Below, piece by piece: positions 36,994-44,953 of a DNA stretch of 64,000 nucleotides (positions are counted from its first letter, which is position 1; the number at the start of each line of letters is the position of its first letter). The notes under the pieces are model-generated. The model ran no database searches. It worked only from the letters and a program-made list of their open reading frames with translations, and was not told the origin of the DNA. The DNA comes from Kiritimatiellia bacterium (GTDB taxonomy: Bacteria; Verrucomicrobiota; Kiritimatiellia; CAIQIC01; JAGNIJ01): positions 1 to 64,000 of the forward strand of contig JAGNIJ010000003.1 of NCBI GenBank assembly GCA_018001225.1, written 5' to 3'. The translations under genes and the position numbers were made by a program.

Positions 36994-37326
36994 ATGAGAG
37001 AGAAGGAAAAAGCCGAACGCATCGAGCAAGCCCTGCTGGCGGCCCGCGGGCCCCGGCCGGCGCACGAGCCCGCCCCCGGCTGGCAGGACGGCGTGATGAG
37101 GGAGGTCCGGCGCCTCGCGTCGCCGGATGGGCGGGAAGCCTGGCCGGTCCTGCTCGAGGCGCCGATGCGCTGGACGGTCCCGGCCTGCGCCGCGGCCCTG
37201 GTCCTGCTGCTGGGGCTCAACCTTTATTGGAACCGGACATCCGAGTGGGACCGGATCGAGAGGGTTCTCTCGGATCCGACCGCGCCGGCGTTCAACCGGG
37301 AGCAATGGATTCGGTCGCTCTTATAA
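36994..37326 (+). CDS. Putative anti-sigma membrane protein
   Basis: 110 residues: a charged cytosolic N-terminal half (MREKEKAERIEQALLAARG), one membrane helix (WTVPACAAALVLLLGLNLYW, about residues 64-84), and a short outer tail. Position (15 bases after the ECF sigma stop) and topology fit an anti-sigma factor, but there is no recognisable zinc anti-sigma motif (HxxxCxxC), so the role is inferred from context. The ATG at 36994 has a GGGAGA site; an upstream in-frame ATG overlaps the sigma gene. Confidence 0.75.
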   Translation: MREKEKAERIEQALLAARGPRPAHEPAPGWQDGVMREVRRLASPDGREAWPVLLEAPMRWTVPACAAALVLLLGLNLYWNRTSEWDRIERVLSDPTAPAFNREQWIRSLL

Positions 37327-37339
37327 GAAGGAGTACACC

Positions 37340-37744
37340 ATGAAAAAGTGGAAGATCTTTCTGGGCCTCGCGGTCATCTTCGTCGCCGGTTTTCTCTCCG
37401 GCGTCACGGCCACGCGCTGGGTCGTCCGGCGCCGCGTCGAACAACTGGCCGATTGGAACCCGGAGGCCACCCGCCGCGTGATCCTGGCCCGCCTGACGCG
37501 GGAGTTGAAGCTGTCGCTCCGGCAGCAAAACGAGCTCGATCCCATCCTCGCCGCGCTCCAGCAGGACCTGCAGCAGGTGCGCAGCCGGCTCCAGCCGGAG
37601 GTCCACCGGGTCGTCGTGGAGCGGGCGCGCGAAATGGCGCCCCACCTCACCCCGGACCAGATCGTCGGGCTGCGGCTGTTCTTCCGGCAGCAGCGCGGCC
37701 GTTGGCAGGAGGACGGCGAGCCGGCGGGAAAAGAGACGCCATAG
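37340..37744 (+). CDS. Spy/CpxP-like periplasmic protein
   Basis: 134 residues. One N-terminal membrane segment (IFLGLAVIFVAGFLSGVTA) is followed by a long amphipathic helical region: LTRELKLSLRQQNELDPILA and then LTPDQIVGLRLFFRQQ, the repeated helix pattern of Spy/CpxP/heavy-metal-sensor proteins (LTxxQ-like motif). These are periplasmic chaperones or sensors of envelope stress, which fits its place right after the ECF sigma and membrane-protein genes. AAGGAG precedes the ATG. Confidence 0.8.
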   Translation: MKKWKIFLGLAVIFVAGFLSGVTATRWVVRRRVEQLADWNPEATRRVILARLTRELKLSLRQQNELDPILAALQQDLQQVRSRLQPEVHRVVVERAREMAPHLTPDQIVGLRLFFRQQRGRWQEDGEPAGKETP

Positions 37745-37773
37745 GCCCTTGGTCTTTCAAGAATGGAGCAAAG

Positions 37774-39012
37774 ATGAGTTCATTCCTTCGCATGATCGTT
37801 CCGCTCCCGGCCTGCCGGGTTTTCCGGGCACCGCTCTGTATCGCGGCCTGGGTGACATTATGCCTGCTGAATCCCGGCGCGGCGCAGGAGCTTCCCGAGG
37901 GAACTCCGGAGCTTCAACTTATCCACCGGGGCGGGCTCTACCCCAAGTGGTCCCATGCCAGGAACCTGATCGTCTTCAACGCGCTGCGCGCGGGGAACGC
38001 CTTCACCGACAGGATCCCCGGCACGTACGAGATCTTCACCATGAAGCCGGACGGGTCCGACGTGCGGTGGTTGACGGAACATGCGCCCGCCGGGCTCGCG
38101 GGATTTCACAAGGGTCAACCCTGCTGGCATCCGGGCGGCGACTACATCGTGTTCACCGCGCAGAACGAATACACGAAGCCATCCAAACGCAACATGGACT
38201 CGTTCCCGGGCATAGGCCACAACCACGACGTGTGGATCATGTCCAGCGACGGCCGGCGCTACTGGCGCATCACGAGGAATCCCGGCAACGGGGGCGTAAT
38301 CCGCCCGAGCTTTTCGCACGACGGGAAGAGGCTGTATTGGAACGAGGAATATTCCATGGAAGCCCGTCCCGGCGTCGGCTCGGAATGGAGCAAGGAGAAA
38401 AATCCGAAGGGCGAAGAATGGGGCTTGTGGCGGATCAAGCTGGCGGACCTCGCCTTCGGTCCTGACGGCCCGCGCGTCTTCAACCCCAGGACCGTCCACA
38501 TCAATGAAATCCATCCGGGCTTGCGCCTGATCGAGGGATCGGGCTTCACTCCGGATGATCAGCACCTGATTTGGGAAGCGGCCAACATTCACGAGACCGG
38601 GGGAAAGATGTGGTGGGGCGACATCTACGTCAGCGATCTGAAGGGCGGGGACCCGGTCCGCCTGACCCGGTCCGCGCCCCTCCGCCAGGGAAATGAGAAC
38701 ATGGAGTACTCGCCCGACGGCAGGCACATCGCCTGGTCGCATCACGATGACCCGGAGCCCGGGAAGGAAGTGGAGATCTGGCTCATGCAAAGCGACGGCC
38801 GCGCCGCCCGGCAGCTCACCTATTTCAACAAGCCGGGCCATCCCCACCGGCAGATGTATCAATCCCGGGGCCATACGACCGCCTGCGGGGAGCTGGATTG
38901 GGGGCCGGGCGGCGACGCGATTGTTTTCAGCGTCAGCAATGGCGCGAGGCTCCAGTGGCCCTTTATGGCCTTCAACATCTACAGGCTGAATCTGAAGGCC
39001 GCCAGGAACTAG
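37774..39012 (+). CDS. Exported PD40/TolB-like beta-propeller protein
   Basis: 412 residues with a signal peptide. Repeated PD40 (WD40-like TolB) blades are visible: HARNLIVFNA, PCWHPGGDYIVFTAQ, RPSFSHDGKRLYWNE, SPDGRHIAWSHH and DWGPGGDAIVFSV, giving a six-bladed propeller. No catalytic domain is attached. A typical role is binding peptides or glycans in the periplasm. GGAG precedes the ATG by 7 bases. It follows the stress cassette and stops 6 bases before the hydrolase gene. Confidence 0.88.
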   Translation: MSSFLRMIVPLPACRVFRAPLCIAAWVTLCLLNPGAAQELPEGTPELQLIHRGGLYPKWSHARNLIVFNALRAGNAFTDRIPGTYEIFTMKPDGSDVRWLTEHAPAGLAGFHKGQPCWHPGGDYIVFTAQNEYTKPSKRNMDSFPGIGHNHDVWIMSSDGRRYWRITRNPGNGGVIRPSFSHDGKRLYWNEEYSMEARPGVGSEWSKEKNPKGEEWGLWRIKLADLAFGPDGPRVFNPRTVHINEIHPGLRLIEGSGFTPDDQHLIWEAANIHETGGKMWWGDIYVSDLKGGDPVRLTRSAPLRQGNENMEYSPDGRHIAWSHHDDPEPGKEVEIWLMQSDGRAARQLTYFNKPGHPHRQMYQSRGHTTACGELDWGPGGDAIVFSVSNGARLQWPFMAFNIYRLNLKAARN

Positions 39013-39018
39013 ACCGCC

Positions 39019-40131
39019 ATGACCTCATGTCCCGGGCTGAAGGCTCCGCCGTCGGTGTGTTTCGCTGCCGCCATCCTCGTCTTGTGCGCGCCCTGCGGGA
39101 CGGCGCCGGCCGAAACCGGACCGAACTCCGCCCCATTCCATGTGGGCTATCGCGTGCTGGATCTTGATGGCCCGAGGGACGGACAAGAGCAGCCGCTCAC
39201 CGTGGCGGTCTGGTACCCCACCACGGCCGAACCGAAGGGGCACCTCTATGGCGGAGCCGTGCACGGGCTCGTAGCCACGGACGCCGCGCCCCGGGAAGGG
39301 GGCCTATATCCCCTGCTCGTGTTCTCGCACGGGTATGGGGGCAGCGGGATCAGCTCGGTGTTCTTTACCGAAGCCCTTGCCGCCCGCGGCTGGATCGTCG
39401 CCTGCCCGGACCATCGCGATCGCTACTCGGCCGTCCGCATCCGCACCGGCGCGCAGAAGGACGTGGACCGGCGCGGCCTGCTGAAACACGGCCGGGAAAT
39501 CGCCGCCTCCGGGCCCGGGGACCGCGACAAGTATCTCTACCGGCTGGACGAGCTGCGGCGCACGCTGGACGGCCTGCTGGCCTCCGAACCGCTGGGCAGG
39601 CTGATCGACCGGGATCGGATCGCGGCCGGCGGGCACTCCCTGGGCGGGTTCACGGCGCTCGGCCTGTGTGGGACCATCCCGGAACGGCATGACGCCCGCA
39701 TCCGGGCGGTGTTGCTCTTTTCCACCGGCGCGGGCGGTTACCTGTTCACCGGGGCCGAACTGGCGGCGGTGAAGATACCGTCCATGTTCTATCTCGGCAA
39801 GCGGGAACGCGTGCAAAACCGGAGGCGCGGCGAACATACCATGGCCGAGTTGGCCGACAAGGTGTATGCGAACCTGCCGCCCCCCAAGTACATGCTGGAG
39901 ATCAAGGAGGCCCATCACTTCTCGTTCAACAACTGCTTCGCCGAGGCGCCCCGCGCCCTGGGCATGGGGGGAACGGAGGAGCAGTTCGAACTCATCCGTC
40001 GGTACTCCACGGCTTTCCTGGAGCGATACGTCGCCGGAAGAGAAGACGCCGCCCGCGTGTTGGAGCAGCGGGCCCCCCTGCTCACCCGCTATCTCATGGA
40101 AACCGGCCCCGACAAAGACCAACCGCGCTGA
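39019..40131 (+). CDS. Exported alpha/beta hydrolase (PAF-acetylhydrolase/dienelactone-like)
   Basis: 370 residues with a signal peptide ending near CGTAPAETG. The alpha/beta-hydrolase landmarks are present: oxyanion-hole strand LLVFSHGYGGSG, nucleophile elbow GGHSLGG (Ser near residue 208), a late acidic residue region, and the catalytic His candidate in EIKEAHHFSF. The VAVWYPT entry is typical of the platelet-activating-factor acetylhydrolase/dienelactone-hydrolase branch. It probably cleaves an ester outside the cytoplasm; substrate unknown. It is co-directional with the PD40 gene, 6 bases away. Confidence 0.87.
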   Translation: MTSCPGLKAPPSVCFAAAILVLCAPCGTAPAETGPNSAPFHVGYRVLDLDGPRDGQEQPLTVAVWYPTTAEPKGHLYGGAVHGLVATDAAPREGGLYPLLVFSHGYGGSGISSVFFTEALAARGWIVACPDHRDRYSAVRIRTGAQKDVDRRGLLKHGREIAASGPGDRDKYLYRLDELRRTLDGLLASEPLGRLIDRDRIAAGGHSLGGFTALGLCGTIPERHDARIRAVLLFSTGAGGYLFTGAELAAVKIPSMFYLGKRERVQNRRRGEHTMAELADKVYANLPPPKYMLEIKEAHHFSFNNCFAEAPRALGMGGTEEQFELIRRYSTAFLERYVAGREDAARVLEQRAPLLTRYLMETGPDKDQPR

Positions 40132-40147
40132 TGCGCCGGCCCGGGCG

Positions 40148-40528
40148 TCAATCCCCGTCCTCCGCCGAGCGGTTCCGCAACTCCTTCCATCGGGCCCGGA
40201 TTCGGCCGATCTCGGCGGCCATGTCCCGGCCGGGAATATCCCGCTTGAACGAGCGGCGCAGGAAGCGGAACGAACAAGCCAGGCGGGCCATCTCGACGAG
40301 CAGCAACGCGCAGGGAACCGGGTTCCCTCCGTCCCTGACGGTCAGGCTGCCGAACCCGAACGGCAGCGGTCCGAAAATCCCGCGCAACCGCTCCACCGTG
40401 CCGTCGACGACGGCGTCGAACAGGGAGGCCGAGCCACCGGCAATGGAAAACGCTTCGCGCCGGGCGGATTTCGGAGGGTCCGAAGACCGGTTTCGTCCCA
40501 GGGCGGCGGTCTCGAAAAATCCTTCCAT
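40148..40528 (-). CDS. Hypothetical protein
   Basis: 126 residues behind an AGGGGG site. The middle is moderately hydrophobic (PCALLLVEMARLACSFRFL) and both ends are charged; no family is recognised. The opposite strand is also open here, but without a comparable ribosome site or composition. It is divergent from the structured leader and first small regulator gene, so it shares that control region. Could be spurious. Confidence 0.5.
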   Translation of the reverse strand: MEGFFETAALGRNRSSDPPKSARREAFSIAGGSASLFDAVVDGTVERLRGIFGPLPFGFGSLTVRDGGNPVPCALLLVEMARLACSFRFLRRSFKRDIPGRDMAAEIGRIRARWKELRNRSAEDGD

Positions 40529-40589
40529 GCACTATCCCCCTGTTCAACGGCGGTTACGTCCCGGACGCTCTTTTGCGATCCCTCGCTGC

Positions 40590-40639
40590 TTGACAGGCGG
40601 TTAAAAATTGGCTAGGCGTATACTTAAGTGTAACTATAG
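40590..40639 (+). promoter_or_regulatory. Candidate promoter region of the structured leader
   Basis: TTGACA at 40590-40595 is a perfect -35, but the best -10 candidates are poorly placed: TAGGCG with a 17-base spacer, or TATACT at 40619-40624 with 23 bases. The 12-mer GTGTAACTATAG (40628-40639) recurs almost identically upstream of the next regulator gene (41548-41559), so it may be an operator or a promoter element of its own. Confidence 0.45.
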
Positions 40640-40998
40640 ATCCGGCCATGAGGACTCTGTTGTATTACATCCTGGCGGCTCTACAGCGGTGGTGGCATGC
40701 CGGTGCCGCTGCATTCCCCTGGATCGTTCCCTCCCTGCGTGTTCGCCGGGCCAGCCCTGGCCATGGCGGCACACCGTGCGCGTGGACCCTGGTCCCCGCG
40801 CGTGCGCCCGTTCCCGCCGGTTGGCTGGCGGCCGGGCGAGGCTCGTCGAGTCGTTCCTTGTGTGTATCCCTTGGCGCCCTCCGGCGCGGGTTGGGCGTGG
40901 CGGCCCTCCCGTGCGGCCTGGCGCTGGCCCACAGGTAGGCGCTTCCATAGACCGTGGAAACGCCTTCCCCATAGAGAAGGCGGTTGCTGGCATTTTTT
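40639..40998 (+). ncRNA. Candidate structured leader/noncoding RNA
   Basis: About 360 nt packed with consecutive helices: GATCC/GGATC (40639-40643, 40721-40725) enclosing CAGCGG/CCGCTG (40684-40689, 40706-40711); a 13-bp interrupted hairpin at 40739-40774; an 11-bp stem with one mismatch at 40778-40801; CGCCCG/CGGGCG plus CGCC/GGCG at 40805-40838; GCGCC-CTCC-GGCGC at 40874-40887; and TGGGC/GCCCA at 40892-40931. The last two hairpins are mutually exclusive: 40937-40965 and 40961-40982 share CGCCT. Six T's follow at 40993-40998, 28 bases before the regulator ATG. All six frames are open over about 230 nt of this stretch, yet none looks coding. No known RNA class recognised. Confidence 0.5.
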
Positions 40999-41025
40999 AC
41001 ATGCAGACCAACACCGGGAGGACCC

Positions 41026-41514
41026 ATGAACATGAACGCAGGCGACCTGCTCCGGATGCAACGCCAGGCGAAAAAACTGGCCCGCAAGGCCAACTACGTG
41101 GTGGACGCCGCGGAGTCACTCTTGTTCCTACTGGAAAACAATCTCAAGGTGCCTCCCGGCAGCTTGGCACCCGGGACCAGCCGGGTCGACGTCCAGATGG
41201 CGATCCGTCCCGACGGGTCTAGCGCGGTCAGGATCAACGGATTGCGGGTGCCGGCGCTCTCGGCCCGCCTGACGCAGCTTTTCGCGCTGCTCCTGGACAA
41301 CCAGGCCGTCCCGGGCGTGGACGCCGGCATCGCGCACTGGAAATCCGTGGCCGTCCTGTGCGAGCAGCTCGCTGACGAATCCGGCGAGCCGATCAGCCTC
41401 GAGTCGTTCAATCAATTGGCGCACCGCCTCCGCGACTGGCTGGGCGCGTACGCCCACCTGCTGGAACGGCCCAAGGGCGGCCAGCGCATCCGTTTCAGGG
41501 GCCTGCGGGTCTGA
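41026..41514 (+). CDS. Small winged-helix-like regulator A
   Basis: 162 residues behind a CGGGAGG site. An N-terminal helical region (LLRMQRQAKKLARKANYVVD) precedes a domain with the layout of an OmpR-type winged helix: strand-rich VQMAIRPDGSSAVRINGLRV, helices LTQLFALLLD, then ESFNQLAHRLRDWLGAYAHLL and a closing hairpin with GGQRIRFRGL. The arrangement matches the two regulators at 41.7 and 48.1 kb, though similarity is weaker. It follows the structured leader. Probably a DNA-binding local regulator. Confidence 0.7.
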   Translation: MNMNAGDLLRMQRQAKKLARKANYVVDAAESLLFLLENNLKVPPGSLAPGTSRVDVQMAIRPDGSSAVRINGLRVPALSARLTQLFALLLDNQAVPGVDAGIAHWKSVAVLCEQLADESGEPISLESFNQLAHRLRDWLGAYAHLLERPKGGQRIRFRGLRV

Positions 41515-41540
41515 ATGCCGCGCCTGTGATCCAGGTACTG

Positions 41541-41563
41541 TAATACGGTGTCACTATAGGGGG
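41541..41563 (+). promoter_or_regulatory. Regulatory site with T7-promoter-like look
   Basis: TAATACG-GTG-TCACTATAGGG is one base longer than the T7 class III promoter (AC replaced by GTG). It contains GTGTCACTATAG, differing in one base from GTGTAACTATAG at 40628-40639, so it is better explained as a site shared by the two regulator genes. A related GTGTAACGAT lies at 41651-41660, closer to the regulator B start. Confidence 0.4.
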
Positions 41564-41699
41564 TCCGCCGGCGAGCCCCTGTTCTCTTCAAAGGAGATGC
41601 GCCCAAACGAGGCAATGATTTTTTTCCGGTGACACGGTTGTTGCCGCCGAGTGTAACGATGCGCTCGAAGTGAGGAAAAGGCTCACGCGGAGGCAACCG

Positions 41700-42125
41700 A
41701 TGAAGAAGAAATCGAAAGTGGAGTTCTACAACGGCGCGTTGGTCCTGCGGCAGAGCGCCGATCGATACGGCGCGCGGGAATTGTGGCTGGGCACGGTACG
41801 GCTGTGTCTCCGCCTGCGGGAGTTCATCGTCCTGAAAGTGCTCTGCCTGCTCGCCGTGGCCGATTACCTGGCCGTGCCCGCGATGCTGGACGCGATCGCC
41901 GCCGAGGGCCGCCGGTACCTGTGGCGCGGGCGCGACGTCTTCCAGGACCCGGCGCCCGGCGACGTCCACCGCCTGGTCGCGGCCATCCGCAAGGACCTCG
42001 AGGCCGCGGGCTGCACGGCCTGCGTCATCGAGACCAACCCGCGCCGCGACGGCGGCTACCGGCTGCACGCCTCGCGCGTGATCCTCGATTTACCCTGGGA
42101 GTCCTCCGCCCCGGAGCAACGGTAG
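41700..42125 (+). CDS. Small winged-helix regulator B
   Basis: 141 residues from the ATG at 41700 behind GGAGG. The C-terminal half is an OmpR/PhoB-type winged helix: LRLREFIVLKVLCLLAV, the recognition-helix region DVHRLVAAIRKDLEAAG, and the wing CVIETNPRRDGGYRLHA (family ETVRGxGYRL). The segment YLWRGRDVFQDPAPGDVHRL aligns well with YTWRGKPCWTDPNPATVYRL of the regulator at 48.1 kb, so these are paralogues. There is no receiver domain, so DNA binding must be controlled otherwise. It converges on the outer-membrane-barrel gene 20 bases away. Confidence 0.8.
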   Translation: MKKKSKVEFYNGALVLRQSADRYGARELWLGTVRLCLRLREFIVLKVLCLLAVADYLAVPAMLDAIAAEGRRYLWRGRDVFQDPAPGDVHRLVAAIRKDLEAAGCTACVIETNPRRDGGYRLHASRVILDLPWESSAPEQR

Positions 42126-42145
42126 TAAACCGTCGCGCGTGGGAA

Positions 42146-43027
42146 CTAATCCCGGAAATACAGCCCGCTGGAAAACGCCAGGCCGGCCCGGATATCCGTC
42201 TCGTCCACGCTCTCCGGCGGTTCGTCGCCAAGCCAGGACACATTCTGAACGCCCTCGACAAACAGGTGGAACCGCCGCGCGATATCGTCCACAAAATCCC
42301 CCTGGTCCGACAGGCCGCGGCTCGCGGGATACCACTGGAGGCCCACACCGAGTCTCACGTAGTTTTCCCACCAGCGGTCCTCGTGATCCGGAGCCCAGGC
42401 ATGGTCCAGGATGACATGCGGCAGGATCAACGCATCGCCGATGAACCAGCTCGGGCCGGCCTTGACGTTCCCGTTCCAGAGCAGCGCTTCATAGTCATCC
42501 TGCGAGAAGTTGGTTCGGCGGAGTGCGGCATTCTGGTAGAGGAGCAGGGTGACCGGCGTCGCCCCGAGATTATCCCAGTACAGGTCCGCGCCGACCTGCC
42601 AGTCCAGGTCGCCCTCCGTGTCGCCCTGCCGGTCATAGTAGGCGCGGTTCACGACCTGACCGTAGAGGCGCAACGGATTGACGAGCGTGGCGGACTCGGG
42701 CCTGTAGAGCGGGTAGTATTGCACACCACCGGCCACGTCCACGTGCCGGGACCAGAAAAACTCGTCGACCGAGGCATAGGTCGGGACCAGGCTGAAGTAG
42801 GCGCCGACGCGCCGGGCCGCATCGAACCAGCCGACGAGTTTCGCCTCCAGCCAGGCGTCCACGCCGTCATAGGGGTCCACGACATCGGTAAATCCGTCGT
42901 GCTGAAACACCACTTGGGACTGGACAGCCAGGTCCAGGCGTTCTTGCCAGGTCGACTCACCGACCGCCGGGCCGACACCACATACGCCCAGGACCACGGC
43001 GCCGCACAGGCCGATCTTCCATTTCAT
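42146..43027 (-). CDS. Outer-membrane beta-barrel-like protein
   Basis: 293 residues from the ATG at 43027 (AAGGAGA just upstream), with a signal peptide (KIGLCGAVVLGVCGVGPAVG). The mature part alternates aromatic and polar residues in strand pairs (VGAYFSLVPTYASVDEFFW, ARRFHLFVEGVQNVSWLG) and ends SSGLYFRD, with an aromatic near the C-terminus, as expected for an outer-membrane barrel of about 12-14 strands. Last gene of a four-gene minus-strand operon; its ATG overlaps the stop of the glycosidase-like gene by 4 bases. It may be a porin or exporter for the pathway. Confidence 0.75.
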   Translation of the reverse strand: MKWKIGLCGAVVLGVCGVGPAVGESTWQERLDLAVQSQVVFQHDGFTDVVDPYDGVDAWLEAKLVGWFDAARRVGAYFSLVPTYASVDEFFWSRHVDVAGGVQYYPLYRPESATLVNPLRLYGQVVNRAYYDRQGDTEGDLDWQVGADLYWDNLGATPVTLLLYQNAALRRTNFSQDDYEALLWNGNVKAGPSWFIGDALILPHVILDHAWAPDHEDRWWENYVRLGVGLQWYPASRGLSDQGDFVDDIARRFHLFVEGVQNVSWLGDEPPESVDETDIRAGLAFSSGLYFRD

Positions 43028-44949
43028 GGGTTGTCTCCTTTCCGGCCCTGCCGGAAATCCAGGGTCAGAATCTCTGCCCCACGCCATGCATCCGAGAACA
43101 CGAGGATCCGCGCCACGTGCCGGTCGATGTCCGATGTCAACCACGGGGCCAGATCCAGCGTGACCGCCTCGGGGCGGCCGCGCGTATTCGGAAGGGACCA
43201 TCGCACCTTGCGGACGCCGTGCCGCGGGCGGCCGACCAGGGAGCGATCCAGCGCGTCCTTAAGCTCAAGCCAGACGTCGCACTCGTTGCGCGAACGGATC
43301 GTCGCGGTAAGCACCGGCGTATCCTGAAGGTCCACGGGCGGGATCCAGCTCCACAACCAACCCGGCCCGCCCTGAATCACGAGCCCCCCGTCCGCCGAAC
43401 GGAAGAACCTGATTTGGCCGCCGCCCTCGAAACGGGTGTTCTGCAAAATAGGTATCCCAGCCTGGATGACGGGGGTTGGCGAATCCCCGCCTGCAAAATC
43501 CGCGCGTAACCGGGGCTGCGCCGCCGAGGGGCGGGCCATGGGTACCGTGTCTCCATGAACCGGCCCGGGAAACATCTTCCGGTATTCCAGACGGACCAAG
43601 GCGAGGAAGCGCTCGTACACCCCGTCGCTTTCCATGGCCTGCCGCAGGCTGGTTCCCAGCCCGCCGGCCCGCGCCAGGGCTAGGGTGCCATTGACATCCC
43701 AGGTGACCATGGGCGAAATGCGCGCGCCGTCCGCGCGAATGGCCTCCGTCACACCGCACGGACCCCGCATGCGGGGCGCGTCGAGCATGACCTGGAGCCA
43801 TTCCAGGCCGACCTCGCGATCGGTCAGGATCACGGGAAAGGCCGCGTACGGCGTCACGATGTCCTGTGCCACGTTGGTTTCGGCCAATTCCCGGATGCCC
43901 AGGTCGGAGACATAACGGATTTCACCTTCCTCCGACGTGTCATTCGCGGAGGCCAGCAGGCCGGGAATCTCTTCTCTCCTCGAATACCAGGTCCTGGCCT
44001 TCTCCTCGTTCGCCAGGATTCGGCGCGCGAGGTCCACATCGGTGTACGGCAGCACGAGGTATTTCCACTGCTCGTGGGAGGAGAATCGGAAGCCCCGCCC
44101 GACGGTGACCAAGCCCTCGGGCGTTTCATATTCCCGGCGCTCCCAGCGGCGGTTCCGCCAGATGCGTTCCGCGGCGTCGGGGTCCGGCCAACGTCCATGC
44201 AGGGCCATCAGGACCAGCAGCAATTCGCCTTCAAACGGATCGTCGAGCCAGTATCCCGGCTTGGGGTTGTCGTATTGGCCGAACGAGGGGGGCATGCCGG
44301 GTTTCAAGACGCGGCACTCGGCCCGGACCTTACCTTCGGCCGGATCGTAGAACATCATCACGCAGTGATCCGAGATCCGGTCGAACGCGGCCCGGTAGCG
44401 GGACGCCAGCTCCGGATGGCCCCTGGCGGCGAGCACGTGTGTCACCGCGCGCAGGCTCCAGGCGAACTGTCCGTTATCCAGCCCCGGCACGGCATCGCCC
44501 CACTCGTCCGACGGCACGATGCCGTCCGGCGCGACCTCGAACCACGGCAGGCAACCGCCGAACCCGGGATAGCGGCGATCGAAATGCTCGTAGGTTTCGA
44601 TCTTGCGCGTCAGCAGGTCGAGCGCCAGCGCCGGGGCGCGATCCGGGGAGCCGGGGCAGACAAAGGCCTGCGCCTCGGGGTTCCCGTCGAGGGCGAGGGC
44701 GAGGAGGGCCAGGTGCAACGACTCCTTGGAGGCCGCGCTCCATCGTCGCGGGCCACCCTCCGCCCGGCCGGTCTTCGGATCGATCCGGTGGCCGTCAAAC
44801 GTCAGCCCGGTAACGGCGTCATAGGCCAGGCCGGGTTGATGGAATCCGCGACCCGGGGCCGCCGCGGCATCCGGCATCCACCCGGCGAACGCCCAGAGAA
44901 GACCCAGCCACAGGGCCTTTCCTGCTCCGTATGAAGAGAACGCGAACAC
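43024..44949 (-). CDS. Exported (alpha/alpha)-barrel glycosidase-like protein
   Basis: 641 residues with a signal peptide. Residues about 60-430 are helix-rich with aromatic/acidic turns (FGGCLPWFEVAPDGIVPSDEWG, LDNGQFAWSLRAV, PGYWLDDPFEGELLLVLMALHG, FRFSSHEQWKYLVLPY, GVTEAIRADG), resembling glucoamylase-like (alpha/alpha)6 barrels such as the GH144/NdvB type; family unproven. A C-terminal beta-sandwich (about 500-641) looks carbohydrate-binding. Between them lies a repeat-derived stretch (43440-43512). The gene starts 4 bases after the preceding gene's end and overlaps the barrel gene by 4. Confidence 0.72.
   Translation of the reverse strand: MFAFSSYGAGKALWLGLLWAFAGWMPDAAAAPGRGFHQPGLAYDAVTGLTFDGHRIDPKTGRAEGGPRRWSAASKESLHLALLALALDGNPEAQAFVCPGSPDRAPALALDLLTRKIETYEHFDRRYPGFGGCLPWFEVAPDGIVPSDEWGDAVPGLDNGQFAWSLRAVTHVLAARGHPELASRYRAAFDRISDHCVMMFYDPAEGKVRAECRVLKPGMPPSFGQYDNPKPGYWLDDPFEGELLLVLMALHGRWPDPDAAERIWRNRRWERREYETPEGLVTVGRGFRFSSHEQWKYLVLPYTDVDLARRILANEEKARTWYSRREEIPGLLASANDTSEEGEIRYVSDLGIRELAETNVAQDIVTPYAAFPVILTDREVGLEWLQVMLDAPRMRGPCGVTEAIRADGARISPMVTWDVNGTLALARAGGLGTSLRQAMESDGVYERFLALVRLEYRKMFPGPVHGDTVPMARPSAAQPRLRADFAGGDSPTPVIQAGIPILQNTRFEGGGQIRFFRSADGGLVIQGGPGWLWSWIPPVDLQDTPVLTATIRSRNECDVWLELKDALDRSLVGRPRHGVRKVRWSLPNTRGRPEAVTLDLAPWLTSDIDRHVARILVFSDAWRGAEILTLDFRQGRKGDNP
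43440..43512. repeat. Dispersed-repeat-like segment inside a coding region
   Basis: The segment carries CTGCAAAAT twice (43441-43449 and 43491-43499), a GGGG...CCCC hairpin around 43470-43489, and AAATCCGCGCGTAA (43497-43510), a 14-nt match to the outer arm of the palindrome at 3550. It is in frame and encodes the linker DFAGGDSPTPVIQAGIPILQ between two domains, as if a repeat had been captured as coding sequence. Confidence 0.5.
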
Positions 44950-44953
44950 GGGG

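Noticed and set aside
40648-40938. Protein-coding frames in the hairpin-rich region
   Set aside because: All six frames are open at once, none has a convincing ribosome site or recognisable protein, and the strand symmetry comes from the inverted repeats.
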